From Erythrophleum ivorense (lineage: Eukaryota > Streptophyta > Magnoliopsida > Fabales > Fabaceae), in NCBI GenBank assembly GCA_026724425.1, contig JAIUCV010000023.1, positions 3,596,001 to 3,660,000 of the forward strand: DNA of 64,000 nucleotides, in the 5' to 3' direction. Under the pieces are notes generated by a model. It was not told the DNA's origin. It ran no database searches and saw nothing but the letters and a program-made list of their open reading frames with translations. Positions 40,107 to 51,847 of this stretch are shown here, piece by piece (within the stretch, counting starts at the first letter, position 1; each line of letters begins with the position of its first letter). A program made the translations under genes and the position numbers.

Positions 40107-41338
40107 ATGGTAGACACGCACCAAGATAGAGGTAGAGGAAGAGGAAGGCCTCCCTAAGTGGCTCGTGTTGATGAAGCCGGGCCTAGTGATCCAGTTGCTG
40201 GAGCCTTACAGTCTATCATGGCTCGCCTGGATTAGCAGCAGGCTGTTATTATGCAGTTTCAGGAATGGCTTGCTAAGAGAGATAGCCAGGGCCCTACACC
40301 TACTCCTCCTCAGCCACCTCCACACTCAGATCATCCTGAGCACTTAGAGGCGACTCCTATAGATGTACAGCCACACATGCAGGCTATACCCTAATTCTAC
40401 CAGCTCAAACGCCTCCTGCTCAGCAGTAGCCCTCCACTAGAAAAGTGATCACACAGTTTAGGAAATTCGGGCCTCCCACCTTTGATGGTGAGATGAACGC
40501 AGATAAAGTTGAGGCCTGGATTATGGAGCTAGAGTAGATTTTCGAGGTGATGGAGTGCATGTATGAGCAAAAAGCCAAGATGGCTACATTCTAGTTACAG
40601 AAAGAAGCAATTTACTAGTGGAAGGGCACTAAGCCTATCATGAGAGCAAGGAATGCCCTAATCACCTGGGAGGCATTTCACAAGAAGTATTTCCCCGATT
40701 CTATCAGAGATGAGAAGGAGTCAGAATTTATCTTGTTTAGACAGATTTTAAGGATGTCCGTGGACCAGTACGTAGCGAAGTTTGTTGAGCTCTCTAGATA
40801 TTCCTTATACCTACAGAGACATGACAATGAGAGGTAGAGAGCAGATAGGTTAAAGAAAGGCTTGCTCCCTGAGATCAGAGATAGGGTAGTGCCACAGAGA
40901 ATTAGGCACTTCAACACCCTTGTAGAGGTATGTAAAGTTACAGAAGTGAATCTCAAGATGATGCAGCCTACCTCTAGCGCTAGACCACCTCTTCCCCTCC
41001 CTGAGCCCAAGAGACCTAGAAATGGTTCCCAGCCTATAGTGACGAGCCGTAGAGGCAGAAAGAATTAGTGGAATCAGAGAGGCAAGAGACAGAGGATTCA
41101 ATCTAGTAAAGGCAGTTCTCCACCTATCATGTGTCCCTAGTGTGGCAGGAATCATGGTACCAGATTGTGCTATGCGGGGCAGAATGTGTGTTTTAGATGT
41201 GGCAGGCTGGGGTATATAGCCAAAGATTGTACCCAGGCTCCTTAACAGGCCCCTTTACAAATCACACAGCTGAGGGAGATGGCTCCTCCTCCCAGACCAC
41301 AGACCCAGGATAGAGTCTTTGCTCTCTCACAGTAGGAG
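40107..41338 (+). pseudogene. gag: Tekay/Del-like gypsy gag remnant
   Basis: Gag forms the particle around element RNA. The ATG at 40107 opens MVDTHQDRGRGRGRPP, an Arg-Gly start common in this lineage. Stops follow at 40155, 40233 and 40392, then a frameshift near 40400. The capsid part reads FGPPTFDGEMNADKVEAW, ALITWEAFHKKYFPDS and SVDQYVAKFVELSRY. Two zinc knuckles follow: one near 41130-41175 with a stop inside (CPxCGRNHGTRLC) and one near 41190-41231 (CFRCGRLGYIAKDC), where Tyr replaces the usual His by a CAT-to-TAT change. About eleven premature stops, mostly TAG, show it is dead. Family assignment rests on gag and pol together. Confidence 0.85.
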
Positions 41339-41560
41339 GCTAGCCAGTCTCCGAGTCTGATCCAAGGTACTATTAAAATAAATGATTTTTCTATAACTAC
41401 ATTATTTGATTCTGGTGCTAGCCACTCTTTCATATCATATGATTGTGTTAGGAGGTTGGGTCTGAGTATGCATACATTGCCATATGAGTTACATATATCC
41501 ACCCCACAGGAAACTGAGCCATTACCTCCCATGCTTGCTTGAATTGTATGATCCAGTTTA
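41339..41560 (+). pseudogene. Gypsy aspartic protease remnant
   Basis: LFDSGASHSFIS (about 41399-41437) holds the D-S-G catalytic triad of retropepsins, continuing the gag frame. A stop-bearing frameshift near 41540 separates it from the tail IDIDVIISMNWMSANNATLDC in the next frame. The protease would cut the Gag-Pol polyprotein. The active-site triad itself is intact. Confidence 0.8.
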
Positions 41561-44500
41561 ATCATTGCCTGACCACCCTTGATTTGATTTGTATGCCCTT
41601 CATTGATATTGATGTGATCATTAGTATGAATTGGATGTCTGCAAATAACGCCACACTAGATTGTAGCCACAAGTGCATTACTTTACCTGAGTGCGGGACT
41701 GTGCCTAGTATTAGGGCTGAGTTATTTATCATGACCACCTCCCAGGCTGAGAGATCTTTAGGGCATGGCTGTCAAGGGTATCTAGTTTTCTTTTCAGTCC
41801 AGGCTAAGGTAGAAGAGGCTATAGAGGAGATTCCAGTAATAAGAGAGTTCCCAAAGGCGTTCTCTAAAGACATTAGCGGACTGCCCTCAGAGAGAGAGGT
41901 AGAGTTTCCTATAGACATTATACCTGGGGCAGGTCCAGTGTCTAAGGCCCCATATAGGATGGCTCCCACCGAGCTAGCAGAGCTTAAGAAACAAATAGAA
42001 GAGCTGTTAGAGAAGGGTTTCATTAGACCCAGTGTCTCGCCGTGGGGAGCTCTAGTCCTATTTGTAAAGAAAAAGAACGGGAGCCTTAGGCTATGTATAG
42101 ACTACCGGGAACTCAATAAAATTACTATTAAGAATAAGTACCCTCTCCCTCGCATAGATGACCTCCTAGATTAGTTAGTAAGAGTGTCAGTATTTTCCAA
42201 GATAGACCTCAGGTCGAGATATCATCAGCTTAAGATAAAGGCTGAAGATATTCCCAAGATAGCCTTTAGAACCAGATACGGACACTATGAATTCTTAGTT
42301 ATGCCCTTCGGGTTGACGAATGCACCCGTAATTTTTATGGATTACATGAATAGGGTTTTCAGGCCACATTTAGACAAGGTTGTGGTAGTCTTCATAGATG
42401 ACATCCTCATCTACTCAAAAAGTAGAGAGGAACATGAGCAACACCTGAGATTAACCCTAGAGACCCTGAGAGAGAAACAATTGTATGTTAAACTTAGTAA
42501 ATGTGAATTCTAGCTCACTGAGGTTCAGTTTCTAGGTCATGTGATCTCTTAAGCAGGGGTCGCAGTAGATCCCCATAAGGAAAGGCAGTATTACAGTGGG
42601 AGAGACCTAGGACCGTGATAGAGATCAGGAGCTTTCTAGGTTTAGTAGGGTATTATAAGAGGTTCATTCAGGGCTTTTCTCAGATAACGATGCCATTGAC
42701 CCAGCTTACTAGAAAGAATGTACCATTTGTGTGGAATGATAAATGTGAGAGTAGTTTCTAGGAATTGAAGCGCAAGTTAACCACGGCCCAGTTTTAGTAC
42801 TCCTTGACCCTAAAGAAACTTTTGTAGTGTATAGTGATACCTCTAAGAAAGGGTTAGGATGCGTACTTATGCAGGAAGGCCGAGTGGTAGCTTATGCTTT
42901 TAGACAATTAAAGCCTCATGAGGAAAACTACCCCACACATGACTTAAAGTTAGCCACAATGGTATTTGCTTTGAAAATATGGAGATACTACTTGTATGAG
43001 GCAGTAATAGAAATTTACAGCAACCACAAGAGCCTCAAATATTTATTTGAATAGAAAGAGCTGAATATGAGGCAATGGAGATGGTTAGAATTTTTGAAAG
43101 ATTATAATTTCACATTAAAATACCATCCCGGTAAGGCTAATGTGGTAGCCGATGCCCTGAGTAAAAGATCCATACACATGGCCTGTATAATGATCTGAGA
43201 GCAGGAATTGATTGAGAGATTCAAAGATATGAGTCTCTCTTGCGAGGTGTGTTTGGGAAAATTATTAATGAGCGAGACCCGAATAGAAAATGACCTGAGG
43301 GATCAGATAAGAGAGGCTCAGCAGATAGATGACCATGTAAATAAGATTAGAGTCCAGATAGCCCAGGGCAGTGTCCAGGAGTTCAATCTGTCCGAGGATG
43401 ACATAGTAAGATATAGAGATAGGCTGTATGTGCCTAGAAACACAGAAATTAGAGAAAAGATATTAGATGAGGCACATGAAAGTAAGTACACTATTCATCC
43501 AGGTAGTAATAAAATGTATCAGGATTTGAAGAAAATGTTTTGGTAGCCCGAGATAAAAACAGACATAGCAGAGTATGTCTCCTGATGTTTGGTATGCCAA
43601 AGAGTAAAAATAGAATATCATAAACTAGCTCGGTTACTTCAGCCCCTAGATATCCCGGAGTGGAAATGGGATAGCATAGCTATGGATTTTGTCATGGGTT
43701 TACCCAGGACGTCATCGGAATATGATGCAATATGGGTAATAATGGATAGATTAACAAAATCACCACATTTTCTACTTATGAAAGCCACTTATACCTTAGA
43801 TAAGTTAGCCTAGCTGTACATTAGGAAGATAGTTAGATTGCATGGTGTGCTTAGGAGCATAGTATCAGATAGAGATCCTAGATTCACATCGAATTTCTAG
43901 AGATCATTACAGGATGCTCTAGGTACCAGACTTAGATTCAGTACGGCCTATCACCCTTAGACGGATGGACAAACAGAGAGAACCATCCAAACCCTAGAGG
44001 GCATGTTGAGAGCATGTGTGCTAGAAATGAAAGGAAACTAGGATATATGCTTACCTCTAGCAGAGTTTGCCTACAATAATAGTTATCATGCCACTATACA
44101 GATGGCACCGTATGAGGCATTGTATGGGGGAAAGTATAGATCCCTAATGTGTTAGGTTGAGCTAGCAGAGTGGAGCCTCATAGGCCCAGAATTAGTGGAC
44201 TAGACCTCTAGAGAGAAAGAAACCATCAGAAAGAAACTTCTAAAGGCCCAGAGTAGATAGAAAAGTTATGCAGATAAACGTAGGCGGCTGTTAGAGTTTG
44301 AGATTGGAGACCATGTCTTCATTAGAGTGTCTCTAGTCACAGGGATAGGTCGATCCATCAAAAGTAAAAAGCTCAGTCCAAAGTACATAGGTCCTTTCCA
44401 AATTCTTGATAAAGTAAGATCTGTGGCATACAGACTAGCCCTTCCTTCGAATCTAAGCCAAGTTTACAATGTATTCAATGTTTCCTAACTTAAAAAGTAC

Positions 44501-44722
44501 TAACCCGACCCCTCACATGTCATAGAATATGAGAATGTGCAGTTGCAGGATGATCTATTATACATAGTATCACCAGATCGGATCATGGACGTTAGACTCA
44601 AGCAGTTACGGAATAAGACAATACCGCTGGTGAAAGTGGTTTAGAAGGGGTTATCTCCTGAGGAAGCCACTTGTGAACTAGAGGATGATATAAGGAAGAA
44701 ATATCCAGAACTCTTCCCCTAA
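41561..44722 (+). pseudogene. pol: Tekay/Del-like gypsy pol remnant (RT, RNase H, integrase, chromodomain)
   Basis: Domain order is RT, RNase H, integrase, typical of Ty3/gypsy. RT (about 41880-42510) shows YRMAPTELAELKKQ, LRLCIDYRELN and the catalytic box FIDDILIYS. RNase H (about 42800-43190) shows YSDTSKKGLGCVLMQ and ends in ADALSKR. Integrase (about 43470-44470) has the HHCC region (HESKYTIH, then CLVC), WDSIAMDF, SDRDPRF and TDGQTERTIQ, giving the D,D,E residues. The end, NKTIPLVKVV to EEATCELEDDIRKKYPELF (44600-44720), matches a chromovirus chromodomain, with Cys for the usual Trp. About 18 stops, 13 of them TAG, and a frameshift near 42585 inactivate it. It ends 38 bp before the polypurine tract. 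Confidence 0.9.
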
Positions 44723-44759
44723 GGTAAGTCTTTTAAATTTCGAGGATGAAATTTTATTT

Positions 44760-44773
44760 AAGGAGGGTGGAAA
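44760..44773 (+). promoter_or_regulatory. Polypurine tract
   Basis: AAGGAGGGTGGAAA directly precedes the LTR start TGTAATG, in the usual gypsy position. Confidence 0.85.
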
Positions 44774-47700
44774 TGTAATGTCTAATTTTTTGTAAAATAC
44801 CGAAATGAGTCAGTTTTCAAAGCAAGTCCCTTGCGATGAGTGATTCAAGGCCAAATAAAATTTGGATAAGATTTTAAATAATAGAAAATGAGGATTTGAG
44901 TCTTGAGTTGCCTAGAAACGGGGGTCGGCATGATTCAAAAAAATTACCGAAAGCCAGTGGCATTTTCGTAAATAAGTATAATTTTGGAAAAGCACCTAGG
45001 AGGGCTTTTTAAATGGAAATTTTGAGTTACCCAGGGTTCTTAGAGACCCCAAAAACCATGGGAAGCCCCGGGATCGGTAAAGCCCCTCCGGTGTACTCTT
45101 TCCGATGTCGATTAACCTAAACTTTGACCGATTCATTTGGAAAAGTTTTAGCTCCGATTTGAGTGATTCCAAATGCATTTTATTAAATTGGGAACCTATT
45201 TGTTATAATGGAAAAGACAGTTCTAAAAAAGGAGCTAAAACGAAGGAGAAACGAAAATGCAAAGTATGAAGGGCAAAATGGAAATTTTTAAAAAAGTCAC
45301 TTTTCCTTCCCTATGTATATGTGGCGCCCCACTTTCCTCCCCATTTAGAATCAAAAAATTTTGCATAATTTCAGAAGGGAGAGCAAGGGTCTTGGGCACA
45401 CCAAGAGAGAAGGAGAAGGAGAAGAAATTTCAAGCTAAAGGTAGGTTTTTATGTATGTTTTTCATGCTTTTTCTCCACCAATCTCTTCTCCTCTTTTTCC
45501 CTCTTTTCTCCATGATTTTTCTGAAGTTTTGAGGGCTGTTTTGACGGAAGAACAGAGGGGAAAGTTTGGATTTGTAGAGAGGAGCTTGGAGAAATCAAGA
45601 TTTAAGCCAAACTAACTAAGGAAACAAGGTAAAAATGCATCCTATGGTTGATATCTTCCATGGCCCTTCTTCTCCATTTCGACCCACATGTGTTCTACCC
45701 TAAGGAGTTAGATTTTTAACCAAACCAAGGATGATTCTTAGGATTGTGATGGAGAAGAATAAGAATATGCAATGGAAACCAAGAAATAGGCATTAGAAAT
45801 CAAGATGCAACACCTAGGGTTTTAAGTGCACTTTCCAATTTCTGAATTTGTATGATGCTTCCTAGGTCTAAGTAAGAGTGTAAATGAGTTCTTGAGACAC
45901 CTTAGATGCTCCCCACAAGCTTCCTCCTCAAGGAAGCAAAGAAATTTCCATGGAGGCCAAAGGATGCCATAGTCTTGGCCTAGGCTAGTTTATGTAGGTG
46001 GGGGGATTTTTAAATTTTTCTAAGGCCATTCTTGAGTCATATTTGATGAATAAAGATGAAGGGAGGCCTTGGAAAAAATTTAGAACTGATAGAAATTAAT
46101 TTGGTGCCTTAGGTTCCATAATGTGACCTAAAGAAGCAACATGATACTAGGCCTTTAGTTTTAATGGTTTGATGACTCCAAGAGACTTAAAAGGAGTCAA
46201 TAATCATATTTGAAAGGAAAGAATGAGGCCTAGAAATCATTTTAGGAGTGTTGCTTCATTAGATGCCAATATGGACCATAATGGAGCCTATAGAGTAATC
46301 TAATATTTTATCAAGTGATGTAGCCTTAGAATATGTTTCATGGACTTAACTGGCTCCCATAAATTGTATCTAGGCCAAGAGGAACTATCTCCACCAAATT
46401 ATGGGTGTGTGGCCAAAAGGGGAGGCTTGAAAGCTAAGGAAAAAGTGTGTGAAATTATGCAAGGTAGCTCTCTCCATCTTCTCTCATGCATGAATGTGTG
46501 TTTAGCTTGTTTTAGAGTGTGTGTATGTGTATTTTTAAGCTATGAAAAGTATGCTAGCATGCCTTTATATTCCATGATCCTTGATGCCATGTTATGTTTA
46601 AAATGAATCTATGATGTTTGTATGAGTTTGCTTGAGTGAGGAGAGGCCAAGAACTCTTCCCTTTGGTGAGGATGAGCCAAGAACCCTTGAGCTTGGTTGA
46701 GATATGGCAAAGAGTCTCTCAAAAGCAAAGTGGGCTCCCAAGAGTATAGTTGAGTCCAAAGCTCTTAAAGAATGGGTGGGGCAAGTCCAAAATCCATGAG
46801 GAGAAGTGTGAGGTCAATCCAAATACTTGGGGAACTCTTGAATGTCTTGTATGATTGATTCACATGCCAAGGTTGCTTTGAAAATGTCCATGACTTCTAT
46901 TTTTTCATACATGCATTTGAAAAGCTTGCTTTGTACATATTATGTGTGATTGAATGGGAGATGAGCTATTGGGATTCTTTGAATATCATCCCCTCCTCTC
47001 CAATGATCTAACATGCTAGTGGACCAAGCAATTACGGTGAAGGGAGCCAACAACGATGAGGAAGAGAGATTGACAACCTTGTATCTTGTTTTATTTATTT
47101 TGGAACCATAATGATGGTTCATTATGTATATGAGGTTGTATATGTACTATGATTGTTGAGACATGTGTAAATACCTTATTATGTGATGTTTAGATGTATG
47201 ATTATGATATATGACCACTAGCCTATGTTTTGAGTATGTAAGGCTATAGAATGAGAATTTAAAGTTTGATGAAAATATGTATAAGTAAGGGTTGAATGGC
47301 CAAAATGAGATGCATGAGGTTTGGGACCATTTGGGTAGCTCACACAAGTCTTAAATAGGCTTTTAGACTTGTACAAAAGGTGCCAACACCAAGGGAAGAC
47401 TATTTGGCAAGTTTGGTACCTCATATGGAGCCAAATTTAACCATTATGGAACCCTATATCACTTTTTGGCCAAATGAGTTAGTCTTGGTTTGAAATTTGA
47501 CATGGAATTAGGTAGAGCTTTCTGAGAAGCTAAAGATCATAATTTTTTGAGGTCTATATAATATTTGATGATTTTTTGAAATTGACAAACTTTATGGATT
47601 TGGTCTGTTGCACTATTCAATTGGTCCGAAATTGTTTTCTGTCATTTGAGATCCAAATGATGTCCAATTTCTATGAAATTTTATACAGAGAAACTAGGCA

Positions 47701-48441
47701 TTCACAGCGAATTGTTTCAACTAGAAGCACCTCATTTGGAGGTCTAGAGAGGAAGATATGAATTTTTGAAGTTTTTATCCAGTATCAGTAGCCTTGCTCG
47801 ACCAGAAGTATTGTTCCATAGAATTCTAAGATCTGGGTTTGATAAACTGATCTAGAGATATTTTTCCTCTCTAGTTGACATCCATATATTTCCATATTGG
47901 TATCATTTTTATGGATTGAATTTTTGTAGAATTAATTGGACATTTTTGAAGTTCATATTAGTAAACTGTGACAGCATCAGGACCCAGTCCGACCTCCCGA
48001 CCATTTCGCATGTCAAACGCTCTGTGTGTGGGATGTTATGACTTGTACATATTCTTTTCATGAAGTAGACATCCCAAGATTTCTAGAATAACTAAGATTG
48101 CATGATTTTGATTTTTCTAGATTTAGTTATGATTTTCCAAATTTTGCCTAGAAATAAGGCCAATTTTGGTCGAGAATGAAACTTCATTTTCCACGTCCCA
48201 ATTTGGTTTCCATGAGTTGTAGGTAAGTTTTTATGATACAAATGAGTTGTAATAATGTAATTAAATATGAGGAGGCATAGTATGAGCTCACACGGTCCAC
48301 ATGACACCGAAATGAATTTCTAGATACGACGCAACTAAAAAATATTCATTATTTTCCCTTGCTTTTCTATGAGAAACCTACATCCTCCATGATATTAAGT
48401 CATTGAAAGGCATGGGATGAGTTAGAATTTATGGTGTTAAA
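44774..48441 (+). mobile_element. A-family 3' LTR (A6)
   Basis: It starts TGTAATGTC after the polypurine tract and ends ATGGTGTTAAA, where other A copies have GTTACA; about 3.67 kb. It contains the CCAA-type tandem array (46640-46810). What follows is not flanking DNA but a primer-binding site and TRIM interior. There is no matching 5' A LTR before the gag-pol region. Confidence 0.85.
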
Positions 48442-48512
48442 TTTATTAGTATCAGAGCAATCCTAACCCATATGCGACTCGAGGGTGGGTCGGCCCTAAA
48501 AAAGGGGTGGAT
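48442..48512 (+). mobile_element. TRIM-like internal region with primer site and polypurine tract
   Basis: The primer-binding site is TAGTATCAGAGC (48447-48458), one change from the tRNA-Met complement. About 40 bp later the tract AAAAAAGGGGTGGAT sits directly before a TRIM LTR. An internal region of about 70 bp with no coding capacity is characteristic of TRIM elements. Confidence 0.75.
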
Positions 48513-48699
48513 TGTAAAGTCCCACGTCGGTTGGAAGGGGCTTGTGGCTAGCCCATATAAGTGGGGGAGAATCCCTTCCCACCAAGGCACACTTTTCCCG
48601 TGAGCTAAGTGGGAAGGGATAAACCCCAATGAACCAGGAAGACAGGGTCAACGACCCACGAACCGAGAAGGAAGGGACAATACCTTAGTGGCTCTGTAT
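48513..48699 (+). mobile_element. TRIM-like 3' LTR
   Basis: It begins TGTAAAGTCCCACGTCGG and ends GGCTCTGTAT, 187 bp, and matches 39762-39947 along its length. Possible TATA box CATATAAG near 48554. No target duplication links the two outer ends; the right flank is an inverted TRIM fragment. Confidence 0.75.
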
Positions 48700-48751
48700 G
48701 GGCTAGCCACAAGCCCCTTCCAGCCGATGTGGGACTTTACAATCCACCCCC
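48700..48751 (-). mobile_element. Inverted TRIM LTR fragment
   Basis: The reverse complement reproduces the TRIM polypurine tract and the first 42 bases or so of the LTR, up to GGCTAGCCC. It forms an inverted repeat of about 50 bp with 48503-48553, separated by about 146 bp. It is cut by the start of the C3 LTR at 48752. Confidence 0.7.
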
Positions 48752-49059
48752 TGATAAACATATATTTCTATCTATTTTATTCTCCTAAACATAGACATTT
48801 TAATAATAAAATATGGCTTTAAGACTTTAATTACATAAGGTTTTGTTTTAGAAGCCATTTCTATATCTTAGGAAATTATTTACAAGATTTTAGAATTCTA
48901 ATGCATAAAGTTCTTTAAATGATTTTGTGAATTTTTCTATTGAATTGTTCTTACTATTTGTGCAGATTTTTTTGTTGGGCAATGGGAATTTTAAGGATAG
49001 AAATTAATTTAGAAAATGATTGAAGCTTCATGAATGGATCAAGAGCTAAACAACATGTG

Positions 49060-50225
49060 AGAAGCTACGTTACTCATGAAGGGAAACAAAGCCATGCATG
49101 TAGGGGCAGCAGCTGAACAAAATTGGAAGCAAACACGTGGAGAAGAAGAAGGCTTGATAGAAAAGAAGAAAGTAGCTGTAGGTGGAAGACACACTTGAAT
49201 GCAGTATTGCATGTGAGACTTGAGAAGAAGCGTAAGCTGGAGCTTAAAGAAGAGGCAGCTTGTGTGAAGAGAAGATTGCATAAAGAATCATGAAGCAAGC
49301 AAGCTCGAGCTAGCTGGAGAAGGAGTAAAGCAATGCGTAAGAAGCATGCAGAAAACACGTTAGAAGCTAAGCTCACATGGAAGAAACATGAAGAAGCATG
49401 CAGAGGTTTACATGGAAAATACGTGGAGCATTAAGGCAGCACAAAACAGAAGAAACAGCTACGGGTTCTGGTACATTTTTTAGAAGAAGAGAAGGTATTA
49501 GATGGGCACGAGTAGAGAAGAGCTCCACATGGAAGGAACAAGTAGTTTGAACGTGTGATACAAAAAGAAAAGAAGGAGCTTTCAGATGGAATGAGCTGCA
49601 CGATAAGCAGAGAAAGCAACGTGGAAAACAGAGCATGGAAGAAGCATGTAATGTAGAATGTGGAAACACCAGCTGCAGCATGTAGTGAAGAGGATTAACA
49701 TCAAAAATACGATGGGAAAATGAGTTGAAGACCAACGCTGAGCTTTGAGTTTAGAGGACAACGTGAGACCAGAAGACGCTGGATCGAGAAGCTAAACATG
49801 GGCTGGAGAAGAGGAGTATGGGCTGGAGAGAGATATGCATAGAAGATTCAAAAGGTACGTGTTGAGTAAATGAAGAAGTAACCACGGGCTGCAGCAGAGA
49901 AACGAGAAATGATGCATGGATACGGGTTAACAAGAGCTGCGAAGAAACACGAGTCAAAACACATGCAGAAATAGGGAGCTACTGGCTGAGCTCGTGACAC
50001 ACAAAAAGGACTTCCAGAATGCGAAAAATGCATGCAGAAACGGAAGAAGAAAATCACGTGGGGCTGGACAAAGCTGAAGCTACGAGTAGAAGAAGCTACG
50101 GGCAATTAGCTGGGCAAGGAACTTTCCACATGAAAATTAAGAAGTAGCATGATGCCACGTGATTCATTAAAGAATTAAAATACACTCGGGCAGAATAAAT
50201 GAAACACATGCAAGGCCACGTGAGG
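49060..50225 (+). promoter_or_regulatory. ACGT-core motif array in C3 U3
   Basis: About eleven ACGT cores occur in 1.15 kb, most as ACGTG or CACGTG (for example near 49135, 49421, 49857, 50056, 50156 and 50217). ACGTG is the core of plant G-box and ABA-response sites bound by bZIP and bHLH factors. C2 has about thirteen in its U3 (33205-34250); C1, shorter here, keeps about four. Confidence 0.5.
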
Positions 50226-50347
50226 AATAAAATCACACCTCCAATCCATTCGAACAAATTGATTCATTCACGCCTCCAATCCATTCATCAGATTCCATTC
50301 CATTCACGCAACATCATTCAAGCCTCCAGATTTTTGCAAAACCTCAC

Positions 50348-50359
50348 CTATATATATCC
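50348..50359 (+). promoter_or_regulatory. Probable TATA box of C3
   Basis: CTATATATATCC sits between the ACGT-rich U3 and a CATTC-rich leader, about 1.6 kb into the LTR. The start site would be near 50380. Confidence 0.5.
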
Positions 50360-51322
50360 AGAATCCATTCACACAGCAATCATCCATCCTTCACCCCTTC
50401 ATCCATTCATTCACCATCCTTCATCCACCCATTCCATCTTCCATCTATCTCCAATGAAATTCTAATCCATCTTGAGGCTAGCTAGGAGGAACCCTTGGAG
50501 AAGCTTGAATCCATGGAGAAAATTTAGAATTTTGGCTAAGACTTTTCTATTTTCCTACACTTTTTCTCTTTCATAGATTTTCTTAGTTAAGTTGTATTTG
50601 TTAGGGAATTTGTGTAATTGTAATTAGTGGCTAGTTAGAAACTAATTAGGGAACCTTTTTGTTGATTAATTAATCTGATTAGACATTGATTAACTCAAAT
50701 ATTATCTAATTTCCCATGTGTGCTTCGGAGGTGTTCGATAAAATACATGAACGAAATTATGTGCTTGAATGTTTAATTTGAGGATTCCTTAATGTTTAGT
50801 TGGTTAATTAAACATTTTAGGATGATGATTCAGAGGCTAATCAATTAGTTTATCAATCAAATTGAGTGTTCAAGATCTTAAAGACAAGAATTAACAATTT
50901 AATGCGGAGTTGAGGTTTCAATTCAACAATAGATCGTTAATCTCTTGAGTCTTGAGTGGTTACCCAAAATAATTTGTTATGAACACAATTAGGAACTCTT
51001 AGACCAGAATTAATCACAAATAGATTAGGATAAGGATAGTGGATACCAAGGGACGAATCCAAAGCTAGTCACAAGACCATTTTTCACCCATAATTCATAT
51101 AATTAGGTAGCAATAAGAAATTTTAATTCAATTTAGTTTCAGGTTAGTTTAATTCAATCAAAACCCCCCTTAGTTTAGAAATTTTAGAGTCTTTAACATT
51201 TGGAAAACTCAATGAAGTATTGAACTCCAATTCCAAGGGAGATGACCTAGGTTGTGCCACTAACTACATATTTTACCAACCTAGTTTTATTTTGAGGGTT
51301 GCGCGACGAGCCACTCAAAATT

Positions 51323-51340
51323 TGGTGCCGTTGCCGGGGA
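51323..51340 (+). promoter_or_regulatory. tRNA-Asp primer-binding site
   Basis: TGGTGCCGTTGCCGGGGA differs by one C-to-T change from the complement of the plant tRNA-Asp 3' end. It lies 5 bases after the LTR end. This primer is typical of Athila/Calypso-type gypsy elements. Confidence 0.85.
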
Positions 51341-51847
51341 ATTGGATTCTCAATTGTTTGAGAAAGTTTTCTAGGTGTTTTAGCCCAATTTTTATTCTGT
51401 TTTGGTTTAATTTTTGTTTTGTTTTGAACTTGGAATTGGCTAATTTCAGTGTTACGTGTCAAGTGTCCTGTTTGCTGGAATTTTTGTTTGAAGTGCCCAG
51501 AAAATGCTTAAACTTTGTTTTCCAAGGTTTTTGGGTGTTTTAAGCAAAACAAATAGCATAGCTATTAGGTGCACCATTTTTTGGCCAAATTCCAACGTTT
51601 AAGGCATTTTTTCGAATTTTTTAGTATTTTCTCGAATTTTTTAGGAATTTTTCAATTTTTCTGGATTTAATTTTTGTGAGTTTATTTTACATGATTAACC
51701 TCTGTTTAGGAGTGTTTTTGAGAGTTAAGTAAGTCTTAGTTTCATTGAAATTTTATTTTCTTGAATTAGAGTTAATTTTAATTATAATTTGTTAGTGATT
51801 TTTCTTGTATTGAATTAATTGAATTTCTCATTTTTTCTTTGCTTTAA
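51341..51847 (+). other. Leader of the C element
   Basis: About 500 bp of T-rich untranslated sequence between primer site and ORF start, with repeated TCGAATTTTTTAG-like blocks near 51610-51650. No ORF of its own is convincing. Confidence 0.5.

Larger units (their letters stand above)
48752..51317 (+). mobile_element. C-family 5' LTR (C3)
   Basis: It starts TGATAAACATA and ends GAGCCACTCA, 2566 bp, followed by a tRNA-Asp primer site. It aligns with C1 and C2 in reverse. U3 (to about 50350) is purine-rich and full of ACGT cores. The 62- to 120-codon ORFs on the minus strand at 49039-50105 lie in this U3 and are not supported as genes. Confidence 0.85.

Noticed and set aside
48503..48751. MITE reading of the inverted repeat
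   Set aside because: The arms are the polypurine tract and LTR start of the TRIM, and the forward arm continues into a full TRIM LTR. No DNA-transposon target duplication frames the structure.
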